Positions 1 through 9,402 are shown, numbered from the stretch's first letter. The stretch is DNA of 64,000 nucleotides from Paraliobacillus zengyii (GCF_003268595.1 NZ_CP029797.1:2067501-2131500); one strand, 5' to 3'. Program-made: numbers and translations. Notes: a model not told the origin generated them from the sequence alone.

Positions 1-330
1 TAACATATACCCTGCCCAAGAGAGAGAACCATTCACTAGTAACATAAGAAGATTCATCACAACTGCCCAAACACCATACTTAAACAAAGTGACTATTGCT
101 AATGCTTCAATATATGGAATGTTTTTACCAAAAATAAAAAACGTTAAAAATATGGTGAAAAATAAACTGGCTGTTGGACTATCCGGCACAAAAATCAAAA
201 ACTTAGCAGGTGTGTTCGCTAGTTGGCCTTCATACCACATATAACCGTAAATCGTTCCAAAAAAATTAATCATCCATAAAAGAATCAAGAAAGTTCTGTT
301 CTTTAATATCAACCTTAGGTAATTCATCAT
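1..330 (-). CDS. ypjA: YpjA-like DUF1405 membrane protein, C-terminus cut off by window edge
   Basis: An open frame runs from an ATG at 330 to the left edge without a stop, giving 110 residues of a protein that is about 185 residues in B. subtilis. It is strongly hydrophobic, with at least three membrane segments in the visible part; the N-terminus reads MMNYLRLILKNRTF. A good ribosome site (GGAGAGG) lies seven bases before the ATG. The family (DUF1405) is an integral membrane protein of unknown role. In B. subtilis ypjA follows qcrABC; here it directly follows ypiB with no qcr genes between. Identification rests on the hydrophobic profile, the N-terminal sequence and position. Confidence 0.75.
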   Translation of the reverse strand, partial: MMNYLRLILKNRTFLILLWMINFFGTIYGYMWYEGQLANTPAKFLIFVPDSPTASLFFTIFLTFFIFGKNIPYIEALAIVTLFKYGVWAVVMNLLMLLVNGSLSWAGYML

Positions 331-350
331 TTATTCCTCTCCACTCAAAT

Positions 351-383
351 AAGAAACCCCAACCAATAAGGAAGGAGTTTCCT
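351..383 (-). terminator. Hairpin, probable terminator after ypiB
   Basis: On the minus strand AGGAAACTCC pairs with GGGGTTTCTT (10 bp including two G-U pairs, 13-base loop) and is followed by a short T-rich run. It separates ypiB from ypjA. Confidence 0.5.
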
Positions 384-450
384 GATTATACACTATTTAC
401 TGATTAAAATTAAACATAGCATGTACGTGCCTACATATCAAGCGTAAAAG

Positions 451-1005
451 CTATTTCTTATTTGGGTCTATTAACCCATTTAATTGATCAATATACATTG
501 TAAAAGCAATCTGATCTCGTTTATCTAGCGCTTCATCAATTTTGTCTTCTAATCGTTTCTTTTGTGATTGATAAATTGTATATTCTAGAACCTCTTTAGC
601 TATTTCCTTTTCCCTTTTCGTAATAAAAAAGTCTTCAGATAAATATGGATTATCCTCTAAAACCGCTACATAATTAGCATTTTGATGGGCATTTTCAAAA
701 CTTAATTGTACATAAATGGGGTCACTTCGATTCAACCTTATATCATGAAAAGATTTCTCAGCATCGGTTGTAACAATATGATTTTTATAAAAACGAAAAG
801 GTACATCATTCGAGCAATGCGTAGATATAACAATCCCTCTTGGGCAATAGCGTGCTTCTCTAATAAAGTGAACATGCGCTAATAAAGCATCATGGTTTGT
901 TAAATAGTTCAATATCCAGACGCTTTCTCTTTTTTTTAATTGGTAATTTTGCAAAAACCAACGAATAAATAGTTTTTTATCTTGTACAGAAACAGATGTA
1001 TCCAA
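451..1005 (-). CDS. ypiB: UPF0302 family protein YpiB
   Basis: The 184-residue product matches the UPF0302/YpiB family throughout, including the typical stretches WILNYL, CPRGIVISTHC, VPFRF and DAEKSFHDIRLNR. The C-terminal part (about 130-184) is charged and helical. The start is a TTG codon at 1005, chosen because AGGAGGG lies eight bases upstream. The function is unknown; in B. subtilis ypiB lies between ypiA and ypiF-qcrABC. Here ypiF and qcrABC are absent and ypjA follows directly. The family call is secure; no activity can be inferred. Confidence 0.9.
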   Translation of the reverse strand: MDTSVSVQDKKLFIRWFLQNYQLKKRESVWILNYLTNHDALLAHVHFIREARYCPRGIVISTHCSNDVPFRFYKNHIVTTDAEKSFHDIRLNRSDPIYVQLSFENAHQNANYVAVLEDNPYLSEDFFITKREKEIAKEVLEYTIYQSQKKRLEDKIDEALDKRDQIAFTMYIDQLNGLIDPNKK

Positions 1006-1105
1006 ATTATATCCCTCCTAAACCGACTATAGGAAAGTAAAACACCAGATGTAAGAAAAGTATTATAATCGTCATTATGTGCTAGTTCAATACAACATAG
1101 CTATA

Positions 1106-2371
1106 TTAATAATCTTCAGCTTGGTCTTTTAACCTTGCAATATATTCTTCTAATTCTGTATCACTTGGTTCCAAACCTAAGTAACGTTCTAATATCGTAA
1201 TCGCTTCGTTTCTCCTCCCCTCTTCTACTAGAAAGTAACCATATTCTTTAAGGAAATCCTCATCATCCTTAAAAGTATTATATGCATCTTGATAAAATTT
1301 TAGTGCTTCAGAGAAGGATTCTTCTTCTTTATATGCTTTCGCAAGTTCCCATTTATAATAACCTTCTTCTTCCCCTTGTTCAATACTATGCGTTAACAGG
1401 TCTATTATTGCCTCTTGATCTTGATCGTGTTTATAACTTTCAACTAAAAACAGAACAGCCTCTTTAAATCCTGGATCAATACTAACCGCTTCTCTTGCTA
1501 GCTGATAACCTGCCGCATGATCACCCATTTTCCGTGCTAATGAACCTGCTACAAGATATAAGTCCTTGTTTAATTCATCCATATCTAAGCCTTTTTTTGC
1601 CGTTTCATAGGCCTCTTGAATAAGCCCTTCCGCTTCGTATACTTCTGCTAAATATAGATAGACAGATTGATATTCGGGATCTAATTCTATTACTTGTTCC
1701 CATGCCTGTTTAGCAATATCATACCGATCTGCGCGATAGCCAATAAAACCATAGCGGAATAGCACATCCACATCATCTGTTTCAACGAGTTGAAAATATT
1801 CTATCGCTTTCTCAAATTCACCAGTTGCTGCATAGCATTCAGCAAGTCTTACAGGAATTTCCACTTCCGCCATTACTTGTTGCATGGCATAGACTTTCTC
1901 ATAATAGGGAATCGCTTTTAGATATTCACCATTTGAAAAAGAAAGCTCACCTAATGCAAAATCAAGTAACGTTTCAGCAGGATCAAGTTGCTTTGCCTCT
2001 AGTAACTTTTGTTCAGCAACTTCAAATAGACCTTGGGTTTGGTAAAGATCAGCTAATTGCAATAAAACAGCTAAGTATTCTTCATCTTGTGGATTGAATT
2101 TGTTTAGCAATTCAATTGCTTCTTGATCCTCTTGTAAGTCAATATGTATGTCAGCTAACATTAACTTTAAATCCGTTTCATCTGGATATTGTTGTACAAT
2201 ACCTAGCAAAATCATCTTCGCTTCTTCTAGCATGCCCCATTGTTTATATAATTCTGCAATGGTATATTTTTCATCCTCATTCGCTTGTGGTAAGAATTCT
2301 TCTAGAACCTTAATTGCCTCTTCTGTTTTATATTGTTCCATTAATTTAATAGCTCGATGTATTTCTTCCAT
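1106..2371 (-). CDS. ypiA: Tetratricopeptide repeat protein YpiA
   Basis: A soluble protein of about 421 residues built almost entirely of tetratricopeptide repeats, about ten copies, recognisable by recurring patterns such as A-E-x-Y-x-A/E-G and A-I-x-Y-x-K. There is no signal peptide. TPR arrays act as protein-interaction scaffolds; the partner is unknown. It lies between aroA and ypiB as in B. subtilis. Start choice is uncertain: an upstream ATG at 2395 adds eight residues, but GAGAGG lies before the ATG at 2371 and that start agrees better with the family N-terminus. A 787-bp gene-free stretch separates it from aroA, so it probably has its own promoter. Confidence 0.85.
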   Translation of the reverse strand: MEEIHRAIKLMEQYKTEEAIKVLEEFLPQANEDEKYTIAELYKQWGMLEEAKMILLGIVQQYPDETDLKLMLADIHIDLQEDQEAIELLNKFNPQDEEYLAVLLQLADLYQTQGLFEVAEQKLLEAKQLDPAETLLDFALGELSFSNGEYLKAIPYYEKVYAMQQVMAEVEIPVRLAECYAATGEFEKAIEYFQLVETDDVDVLFRYGFIGYRADRYDIAKQAWEQVIELDPEYQSVYLYLAEVYEAEGLIQEAYETAKKGLDMDELNKDLYLVAGSLARKMGDHAAGYQLAREAVSIDPGFKEAVLFLVESYKHDQDQEAIIDLLTHSIEQGEEEGYYKWELAKAYKEEESFSEALKFYQDAYNTFKDDEDFLKEYGYFLVEEGRRNEAITILERYLGLEPSDTELEEYIARLKDQAEDY

Positions 2372-2544
2372 TTTCACGTCCAACCTCTCTGTCATAAAAT
2401 ATAACTATCGATAGCTCCATAATAACTAAAAAGTGTTTTAACAGCAATTAATTAGTAGTCGCCACTGTTATTTATTTAATAGTAGTTAACTTAAATTTCT
2501 CAATTCAAATTAGAATTTGACTTCACACTTGAGAGAAACTGCTA

Positions 2545-2620
2545 CGTAGTGGAGCTTTTTAATCCGCTACGTCAGCAAATGGATGCCCTTTCCTTGGGCA
2601 CAGGAGTGTCATCCATTTGC
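2545..2620. repeat. Intergenic palindromic unit 1 (two stem-loops)
   Basis: Two inverted repeats lie side by side in the gene-free stretch 2372-3159. CGTAGTGGA (2545-2553) pairs with TCCGCTACG (2563-2571), and GCAAATGGATG (2575-2585) pairs perfectly with CATCCATTTGC (2610-2620). Its GC content is visibly higher than the flanks and it has no coding frame. It resembles mobile-looking intergenic palindromes scattered in Bacillaceae genomes; that family assignment is from memory. Confidence 0.6.
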
Positions 2621-2708
2621 TTCCTTCGCTAGAAAGAACTTAAAGTCCGAAAAAGTCTGTAATTGTTGATATTGTAACTTCATCAATAAACATATTACCG
2701 ACCAGCGA

Positions 2709-2820
2709 TGAAAATCCACTACGACTCCTGCAGGAACAGCGCGATCTGAAGATCCACTTGGAAGTGTCTTTCTTCCAAGTTAGCTGAAGACGTGCCTGCG
2801 GAAAGCGTAGTGGATTTTCA
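2709..2820. repeat. Intergenic palindromic unit 2 (112-bp nested palindrome)
   Basis: The outer arms TGAAAATCCACTACG (2709-2723) and CGTAGTGGATTTTCA (2806-2820) are a perfect 15-bp inverted repeat. Inside, ACTTGGAAG (2756-2764) and CTTCCAAGT (2772-2780) form a second perfect stem, and CTGAAGA occurs on each side of it. The core (ACTCCTGCAGGAACAGCGCG and GTGCCTGCGGAAAGCG) looks like the widely dispersed Bacillaceae intergenic repeat. The rest of 2821-3091 shows no gene and no further clear signal. Confidence 0.65.
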
Positions 2821-3091
2821 GAGCGAAGTAATCTGGTGAGTTAAGTCGTAGTTGATGATGATTCCGATGTAAGGAACGTTACGTTGGAGTCTAGGCTTAA
2901 TCCGTTATTGACAACTTTTTTAGAATGCAGAGCTGTTTAAAGAATATCAAGTAATAGAACAGCTATAATCCAAACGAATGACAACCAATGATAAGCGCTT
3001 ATTTTTCAAGTTAGAAAGTTAATTCATTTAATATAAAGCATTCTATTTGTTTTTATCCAACTATCAATGAATTCCTTTAACATAGCCAAAC

Positions 3092-3141
3092 AAAAAAACA
3101 CCCCCATTTTTAAATTTATTGTTACATACGCAGAGGGTGTC
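3092..3141 (-). terminator. Terminator after aroA
   Basis: On the minus strand ACACCCTC pairs with GGGGGTGT across a loop of about 27 bases and is followed by seven T residues. It closes the aromatic supraoperon. Confidence 0.7.
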
Positions 3142-3159
3142 TGATTAATTATAAAGTAA

Positions 3160-4452
3160 TTATTTTTTTATACTTTTATCCAAGTGTTCAAAAAATGTTG
3201 GATAAGATATGTTTATACAGTCTGGGTTATTTAATGTTACCTGATCAGTAGTGATTAACGATGCGATTGCAATCATCATTCCAATACGATGATCTCCTAA
3301 TGAGTCTACTGAACCACCAGTTAATTTTGATTGTCCTTCTATTATCATACCATCATTTGTTGCTGTAACCGACGCACCTAGTGCTTGTAATGTATTGACA
3401 ACGGAAGCAATTCGATCTGTTTCTTTATATCGCAATTCTTCTGCATCGCGAATAATCGTAGTTCCTTTTGCTTGGGTCGCAAGCAATGCTACAATTGGAA
3501 TTTCATCAATCATTCTAGGAATTAAATCTCCACCAATTTCAATTCCTTTCACATCTGACGAACGAACAGTTATCGATCCAATCGTCTCTCCACCTATATG
3601 ACGTTCTTCTACTACATCAATATCAACACCCATTAACTGAAGTACATTTATAATACCTGTTCGAGTATGATTTAAACCAACGTCTCGTATGGTTAATTCA
3701 CTATTAGGTACAATTGCTGCAGCAACAAGGAAGAATGCAGCTGAAGAAATATCGCCTGGTACTTGAATCGTTGTACCCGTTAATTTCTGTTCTCCGTCTA
3801 CTATTATTTTCTCATTCTCTACCGTAATATCTCCACCAAATGCTTGCAACATATTCTCAGTGTGGTTTCTTGTTGTGGTTTTTTCTATAACTTCCGTGGA
3901 ACCCTCTGCTAATAAACCAGCTAATAAGATGGCAGATTTAACTTGCGCACTTTTAACTGGTGATTCAAAGGAAATCGAATGGAGATTCCCACCACGCATT
4001 GCTAAAGGAAGGTACTTACCATTTTCTCTTCCATCAATATGGGCACCCATTTCTCTTAACGGAACTGTTACACGATCCATTGGTCTTACTGATAAAGAAT
4101 CGTCTCCATATAACGTGACATGAAAAGGTAATCCCGCTAACACCCCTATTAGTAAGCGAGCTGTTGTCCCAGAATTCCCTAAATTAATTGGTGTTAGCGG
4201 CTCTAATAATCCTTCTACACCAGAACCCTCTATTGTAACTTCCTGAGCTTCTTTCTTGATGACTACTCCCATTGCTTGAAAAGCATGAATGGAACGCATA
4301 CAATCTTCGCCATCCAAAAAATTAGTAATAGATGTTTTACCATAACTAAGTGAGCCAAATATAATGGCACGATGTGAAATTGATTTATCACCTGGAACGT
4401 ATATATCACCACTTAAACCAGATGTGATTGGAGATAACTTTTTACTATCCAT
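3160..4452 (-). CDS. aroA: 3-phosphoshikimate 1-carboxyvinyltransferase (EPSP synthase)
   Basis: Catalyses the sixth shikimate step, joining shikimate 3-phosphate and phosphoenolpyruvate to give EPSP and phosphate. The 430-residue product has normal family length. Visible signatures are VPGDKSISHRAI (19-30), LGNSGTTARL (91-100), RPMDRV (123-128) and DEIP in the second domain. The GNSGTTAR loop with a serine-rich pocket suggests the class II type usual in Firmicutes, which is inference. It is the last gene of the aroC-aroB-aroH-hisC-tyrA-aroA run, starts 14 bases after tyrA and is followed by a terminator. B. subtilis calls this gene aroE. Confidence 0.97.
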   Translation of the reverse strand: MDSKKLSPITSGLSGDIYVPGDKSISHRAIIFGSLSYGKTSITNFLDGEDCMRSIHAFQAMGVVIKKEAQEVTIEGSGVEGLLEPLTPINLGNSGTTARLLIGVLAGLPFHVTLYGDDSLSVRPMDRVTVPLREMGAHIDGRENGKYLPLAMRGGNLHSISFESPVKSAQVKSAILLAGLLAEGSTEVIEKTTTRNHTENMLQAFGGDITVENEKIIVDGEQKLTGTTIQVPGDISSAAFFLVAAAIVPNSELTIRDVGLNHTRTGIINVLQLMGVDIDVVEERHIGGETIGSITVRSSDVKGIEIGGDLIPRMIDEIPIVALLATQAKGTTIIRDAEELRYKETDRIASVVNTLQALGASVTATNDGMIIEGQSKLTGGSVDSLGDHRIGMMIAIASLITTDQVTLNNPDCINISYPTFFEHLDKSIKK

Positions 4453-4466
4453 ATGATTACGACCTC

Positions 4467-5567
4467 CTATTCTTGAAGCATTGTTTCATAGCCCTTTTTG
4501 ACTAATAATCGATGACTTTCAATTTGATCTTCTTGGGTAATAAAACTTAACCGAAGTACACCAGTAATACCTTCTCTAATTTCAAGAATTTCAATGTTTT
4601 TAATACTGATTTCATGTTCTGCTAATAAGGATACAACTTTTAACAACGCACCTGTTTGATCAAATATATCAATATATAAATCATAAAAAGATGGAATAGC
4701 TCCTTTTTTCTTTGTTTCTAGACCGTCTCGGTATTCTCTAGCTTCTTCCAAGTATTGGTACATTACATCTTTCTCATTCATATCCAACAAGTTTTTCAGT
4801 TGATCCATTTCTTTGATCCAGTCTTCTAAAAGATTGGCGATCACTTTTTTATTTTGAAAAAAGATATCTTGCCACATTGCTGGATTACTAGAAGCAATTC
4901 GGGTGATATCACGAAATCCACCAGCTGCTAATGTAGGAATATTAACGTGTTTTTTTTGCCATTTTTTTGCTTGATGGACAAGTGAAGAAGCAATTAAATG
5001 TGGGAAATGTGAGATCACACTTGTCATTTCATCATGTTCAGTCGGTTCTAACACCAAAAAACTACTTCTTGTACCTTCTAGCAGCATTTTTAAAGCGTTT
5101 ATATGTTTCTTTGGACATGATTTCTCTGGTGTTAAAATATAGATGGCATTTTCAAAAAGATGTCCTTTTGCAGCTTGTATACCCTTTTTATGTGAGCCCG
5201 CCATTGGATGTCCGCCGATAAAAGTGATCAGATTTGATTCAATTCCTTTAGCTGCTTCGACAACAGGGGATTTCACGGAAGAAACATCTGAAATAAGCAA
5301 AGGTTTTTTAATCTCTATTTCATTTAATTGCTCAATTAATTCGACCGTCTTTGAAACCGGTGCTGCTAAAATACAGTAGTCCGCTAGTTTTAATGCTTCA
5401 GAAAAAACAGTATAAGCTTCATCTATTATTCCATTCATTATAGAATAGTCCAATGTGTTGGAATTAACATCGTAACCAATAACATAATGGTCCGTATTAT
5501 CTTTAATATTAACAGCGAGAGAACCGCCAATTAATCCCAATCCCGCAACTAAAACGGTTTGTTTCAC
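4467..5567 (-). CDS. tyrA: Prephenate dehydrogenase
   Basis: Oxidatively decarboxylates prephenate to 4-hydroxyphenylpyruvate in tyrosine synthesis. The 366-residue protein opens with the NAD-binding motif GLGLIGGSL (9-17). The catalytic domain contains GGHPMAGSHKKG and HD-type residues, and a C-terminal ACT domain (about 295-366) is expected to sense tyrosine. Length and domain order match the Bacillus enzyme. The start overlaps the end of hisC by four bases, indicating translational coupling; aroA follows by 14 bases. Confidence 0.96.
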   Translation of the reverse strand: MKQTVLVAGLGLIGGSLAVNIKDNTDHYVIGYDVNSNTLDYSIMNGIIDEAYTVFSEALKLADYCILAAPVSKTVELIEQLNEIEIKKPLLISDVSSVKSPVVEAAKGIESNLITFIGGHPMAGSHKKGIQAAKGHLFENAIYILTPEKSCPKKHINALKMLLEGTRSSFLVLEPTEHDEMTSVISHFPHLIASSLVHQAKKWQKKHVNIPTLAAGGFRDITRIASSNPAMWQDIFFQNKKVIANLLEDWIKEMDQLKNLLDMNEKDVMYQYLEEAREYRDGLETKKKGAIPSFYDLYIDIFDQTGALLKVVSLLAEHEISIKNIEILEIREGITGVLRLSFITQEDQIESHRLLVKKGYETMLQE

Positions 5568-6670
5568 GATTCCATACCTTTTAATATAGGAGTCAAAAAT
5601 GCGCGAATATGTGCTTGTATTTGTTCCATGTCTTCTTTCTTTCCAATAGTTATCCGCACACCATTAGGATGTCCTAATGCTTCTCCAGAACGAATGATAT
5701 ATCCTTTACTCAATAAGTGTTCAAATAACATATCACCGCTAGTAGGTAATTTAACAAAAACAAAATTGGTTTCGGAATCATAATATTCTAAATTCAGTTC
5801 ATCTAAGAAATCCAAAAATGCTTGTTTATTCTTCTCAGTTTCTGTTAATGAATAAGAAAGAAAGTCAATATCTTCTAAAGCAACAACTGCAGCTCCTTGT
5901 GCAACACTCGTTGTATTGAAAGGACCTCTTGTTATATTTAATAGAGTAGTAACTTTTTCATTCGCTACCCCGTATCCTATACGAAGACCTGCAAGTCCAT
6001 ATGCTTTTGAAAAGGTACGTAAAACAATTAAATTTGGATATTTATCTAATGCTTTAATCGCATCTGGAGCATTTTCAGCGGTAACATACTCATAATAAGC
6101 TTCATCAACAACAACTAGAACATCACTAGGACATTCATCCATAAATATCGTTAAAGACTCCTCGTTAATTAAACAGCCTGTTGGATTATTTGGTGTACAT
6201 AACCAGACTATTTTTGTTTTATTATCAACTGCATCTAACATGCCTTGTAGATCATGATAGCCATTAAGTAGTGGTATTTCTTTAACAGTAGCGCCTTGAA
6301 TAAGTGCGTTATGTTTATATTGAGGAAACGTTGGATTAGCAATGATTGTATTAGAACCCTCTTCAAGAAAAGTTCGGCAGATAATATCAACAACTTCATC
6401 AGAACCACAACCAAATACAAGTTGGTCTTTATCCACTTGTAATTTTGCTGCTAACACTTTTCTAAGTTCTGTTGTATAGCCATCAGGATAAATTTCAAAA
6501 TTAGTAGCTAAAGATGGAATTGCATTTTTTACTTTATCTGAATAACCGAATGGATTCTCATTTGATGCCAGTTTCACTATGTTCTTTAGACCATATTCTT
6601 TCATTACTTCTTCCGTCTGCTTTCCCGGTTTATAAGGTGTCATTTCTTCAAATACTTTTTTTCCATTCAT
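5564..6670 (-). CDS. hisC: Histidinol-phosphate / aromatic aminotransferase
   Basis: PLP-dependent class I/II aminotransferase of 368 residues. The Schiff-base lysine is in TFSKAYGLAGLRIGYG (Lys222); ASNENP (35-40) and TPNNPTG (159-165) are the usual substrate and PLP motifs. In B. subtilis HisC serves both histidine synthesis and the last transamination to tyrosine and phenylalanine, which fits its place between aroH and tyrA. It begins 18 bases after aroH, where B. subtilis has the six trp genes. It overlaps tyrA by four bases. Confidence 0.95.
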   Translation of the reverse strand: MNGKKVFEEMTPYKPGKQTEEVMKEYGLKNIVKLASNENPFGYSDKVKNAIPSLATNFEIYPDGYTTELRKVLAAKLQVDKDQLVFGCGSDEVVDIICRTFLEEGSNTIIANPTFPQYKHNALIQGATVKEIPLLNGYHDLQGMLDAVDNKTKIVWLCTPNNPTGCLINEESLTIFMDECPSDVLVVVDEAYYEYVTAENAPDAIKALDKYPNLIVLRTFSKAYGLAGLRIGYGVANEKVTTLLNITRGPFNTTSVAQGAAVVALEDIDFLSYSLTETEKNKQAFLDFLDELNLEYYDSETNFVFVKLPTSGDMLFEHLLSKGYIIRSGEALGHPNGVRITIGKKEDMEQIQAHIRAFLTPILKGMES

Positions 6671-6688
6671 TTTAATTCGCTCCTAACG

Positions 6689-7051
6689 TTAATTCAATAG
6701 GTCTGGTCTAAGTTTTGTCGCATTGTGATGATAGACATGTCTGATTTCTTTTTGTGTTTGTTCTGTGTCAACTGTCATCATAATTCGAATACACTTTTCT
6801 AAACTTCCTGGGACATCTATTTCTTGCATGCACATCACGGGGACATACATCCACCCATCAAGTTCTCTAATTGGTTTTGCAGGAAAGGTTGCATTTAAGT
6901 CGGACGTTACGGATACTAATACATTTGAAACGCTCTCTGGCTGAATCTGATTCGCTTTAATCATTTCGCTTACTAATTCATTTGTATTTCTTAATATTTC
7001 TTGCGCTTCGTTATGTACAACAGTTGTCGCACCTCGAACACCACGTATCAA
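6689..7051 (-). CDS. aroH: Monofunctional chorismate mutase, AroH class
   Basis: Rearranges chorismate to prephenate, the branch to tyrosine and phenylalanine. The 120-residue protein is of the trimeric pseudo-alpha/beta-barrel AroH type. It has the N-terminal MIRGVRGATTV with Arg6 and the active-site residues Glu77 and Arg89, equivalent to Arg7, Glu78 and Arg90 of B. subtilis. The start overlaps aroB by four bases. Downstream, hisC begins 18 bases on and the trpEDCFBA genes expected here are absent. Confidence 0.97.
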   Translation of the reverse strand: MIRGVRGATTVVHNEAQEILRNTNELVSEMIKANQIQPESVSNVLVSVTSDLNATFPAKPIRELDGWMYVPVMCMQEIDVPGSLEKCIRIMMTVDTEQTQKEIRHVYHHNATKLRPDLLN

Positions 7052-8133
7052 TAGCCCACCAACTCTCGTAAAAATTTCTCTAGTAATATCGCTAAGTTAT
7101 GGTCATCAATCAATTCAATTGCTGGTTCACCAACTGATTTAAGTAATACCATCTGAACGTTATGATTTCTAGCCTTTTTGTCTTTTTTCATACGATCTAT
7201 TAACTTATTTATTTGTAACCGCGGTAGATCGAATGGATACTGATTTGTTCTAAGCCATGTCAATAATTCATGATAAGGTAACTTATTGTTATTATCATAA
7301 AAATATTCACTAACACGGATAGCAAATAGCATTCCAATTCCAACTGCTTCTCCATGTGTAATTTCCCCATAACCTAACTCAGCTTCTAGAGCGTGACCTA
7401 ACGTATGTCCGAAATTTAAATACTGACGGATGTTACTCTCTCTTTCATCTTGTTCCACAATTGATGCTTTTACTGCAATCCCTTTTAACAAGTGATCCAT
7501 TAATACTTCTTCAGACAAAGCATCTTTTACATTAACAGAACTAATTTTATCCCAAAACGGTTTAGGACTAATTAAGCTATGTTTAGCTATTTCTGCATAA
7601 CCAGAACGAATTTCTGTTTGTGTGAGTGTATGTAATGTTTCTACATCATAAATGACTGCTTGTGGCGGGTGAAAGTTACCGATTAAGTTCTTCCCTTCTG
7701 GGTGGTTAATCGCTACCTTACCACCTACACTACTATCATGTGCCAGAATAGTTGTTGGCATTTGAATATAATCTATCCCTCGCATAAAGGTAGAAGAAAC
7801 AAAGCCAGCTAAATCACCAACCATACCTCCACCCAATGCGATTATTAATCCATGTCGATCTAGTCCATATTGTAACGCTTGTGTAATGACATCGAAATAT
7901 ACACGAACACTTTTAGAACTTTCACCTGCAGGTACAATTGTATAATTAACTTCTTGATGTTTTTGTAAGGACGTTAGAACGTCTTGTAAGTATAACGATT
8001 CTACATTGCTATCTGAAATAATAAATATACCGCTATACGACTTTGATATGAATTTGTCCGTATCAAAGCGTAATTTGGTTCCAATAGTAACATTATACTT
8101 ATTTGTACTCGTCTTTACTGTTATGGTTTCCAT
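7048..8133 (-). CDS. aroB: 3-dehydroquinate synthase
   Basis: Converts DAHP to 3-dehydroquinate, an NAD- and metal-dependent cyclisation. The 361-residue protein shows ALGGGMVGDLAGFVSSTFMRG, PTTILAHDSSVGGK and the metal-binding NFGHTLGHALE, all diagnostic. I chose the ATG at 8133, which overlaps the aroC stop as TAATG, because AAGGTG lies six bases before it; the GTG nine bases upstream is part of that ribosome site. It sits between aroC and aroH with overlaps on both sides, so the three are surely co-translated. Confidence 0.97.
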   Translation of the reverse strand: METITVKTSTNKYNVTIGTKLRFDTDKFISKSYSGIFIISDSNVESLYLQDVLTSLQKHQEVNYTIVPAGESSKSVRVYFDVITQALQYGLDRHGLIIALGGGMVGDLAGFVSSTFMRGIDYIQMPTTILAHDSSVGGKVAINHPEGKNLIGNFHPPQAVIYDVETLHTLTQTEIRSGYAEIAKHSLISPKPFWDKISSVNVKDALSEEVLMDHLLKGIAVKASIVEQDERESNIRQYLNFGHTLGHALEAELGYGEITHGEAVGIGMLFAIRVSEYFYDNNNKLPYHELLTWLRTNQYPFDLPRLQINKLIDRMKKDKKARNHNVQMVLLKSVGEPAIELIDDHNLAILLEKFLRELVGY

Positions 8134-9299
8134 TAAAAGCACCTTAATTCTTCACGATATTGTTTCACCGCTTCTTGTAATTTAGGAAACTGATCATGTG
8201 GAAATTGTTCTAGTATAGCTTTTGCAACTTCGAATGCTACAACGTGTTCCATTACAACGGCAGCAGCCGGAACTGCACATGAGTCAGATCTTTCTATACT
8301 TGCATTAAAAACTTCTTTTGTTTCAATATCAACACTTTGTAATGGTTTATAAAGTGTTGGTATAGGTTTCATAACACCTTTTACAACGATTGGCATGCCA
8401 GTAGACATTCCACCTTCAAATCCACCTAAACGATTGGTTTTTCTATAATACCCTTGTTCTTTATCCCAAGCGATTTCATCGTGAACTTGACTACCATTTT
8501 TTCTAGCAGCTTCAAAACCAATTCCAAATTCCACACCTTTAAAGGCGTTAATACTTTGAACTGCTCCGGCAATTTTAGCGTCTAATTTGCGATCATAGTG
8601 CACATAAGAACCAACACCCGCTGGCATGCCTTCTATGTATACTTCACAAACTCCACCAATTGAGTCACCGTCTTTTTTGGCTTTATCAATAGCATCCATC
8701 ATTTCCTGTCCTGCATTTTCATCAAGACAACGTACAGGAGATGCTTCTGAAACTTCCATTTTTTCTTTGATTGACAAGGTTTCGATTTCTTTTGCCTTAA
8801 TGCCAGCAATTTCTTTTACATATCCAACTATTTCGATTCCTAAATGAGTAAGCATTGTTTTAGCTACAGCACCTGCAGCAACTCTAGCTGCAGTTTCTCT
8901 AGCAGAAGAACGTTCTAATATATTACGCATATCACGATGGCCATATTTTAAAGCACCATTTAAATCAGCATGTCCAGGGCGTGGACGTGTAACTTTTCTT
9001 CTAATATCCTGATCACTTTCGATTGGATCTTCTCCCATAATATCTTCCCAATGTGCAAAATCATCATTGCTGATAACCATCGCGATTGGCGAACCCAACG
9101 TATAGCCATGTCGAACGCCACCTGCAATGTCAACTAAATCCTTTTCAATTTGCATCCGTTTACCTCGTCCATGCCCTTTTTGACGACGTAATAAAGAATG
9201 ATTAATATTTTCTGATGTCAATGGCATTAAAGCTGGTAAGCCTTCTACTATTGTTGTTAGTTGTTTACCATGTGACTCGCCTGCTGTTAAGTAACGCAT
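8133..9299 (-). CDS. aroC: Chorismate synthase
   Basis: Catalyses 1,4-elimination of phosphate from EPSP to chorismate, using reduced FMN. The 388-residue product has the family signatures GESHG near the start, [40 protein letters not shown] and the C-terminal [13 protein letters not shown]. It is the first gene of the aromatic supraoperon, with cheR 187 bases upstream across a hairpin. B. subtilis calls it aroF. A strong ribosome site (GGGGGG) precedes the ATG. Confidence 0.97.
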   Translation of the reverse strand: MRYLTAGESHGKQLTTIVEGLPALMPLTSENINHSLLRRQKGHGRGKRMQIEKDLVDIAGGVRHGYTLGSPIAMVISNDDFAHWEDIMGEDPIESDQDIRRKVTRPRPGHADLNGALKYGHRDMRNILERSSARETAARVAAGAVAKTMLTHLGIEIVGYVKEIAGIKAKEIETLSIKEKMEVSEASPVRCLDENAGQEMMDAIDKAKKDGDSIGGVCEVYIEGMPAGVGSYVHYDRKLDAKIAGAVQSINAFKGVEFGIGFEAARKNGSQVHDEIAWDKEQGYYRKTNRLGGFEGGMSTGMPIVVKGVMKPIPTLYKPLQSVDIETKEVFNASIERSDSCAVPAAAVVMEHVVAFEVAKAILEQFPHDQFPKLQEAVKQYREELRCF

Positions 9300-9402
9300 T
9301 AAAATCCCCCCGTGTGATTACAATTTTGTATTACTATACCATACCTTGAACCATCTGTGTGGTTGCAATTAATAGATTATTCATTTTTTTCGAAAAGTTT
9401 AG

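Noticed and set aside
1282..2414. Several plus-strand open frames of 60-90 codons opposite ypiA
   Set aside because: They lie antisense to a clear TPR gene, lack ribosome sites and have low-complexity hydrophobic translations, so they are shadows of the real gene.
2534..2830. CRISPR array
   Set aside because: The repeats are inverted and nested, not direct with regular spacers, and no cas genes are present.
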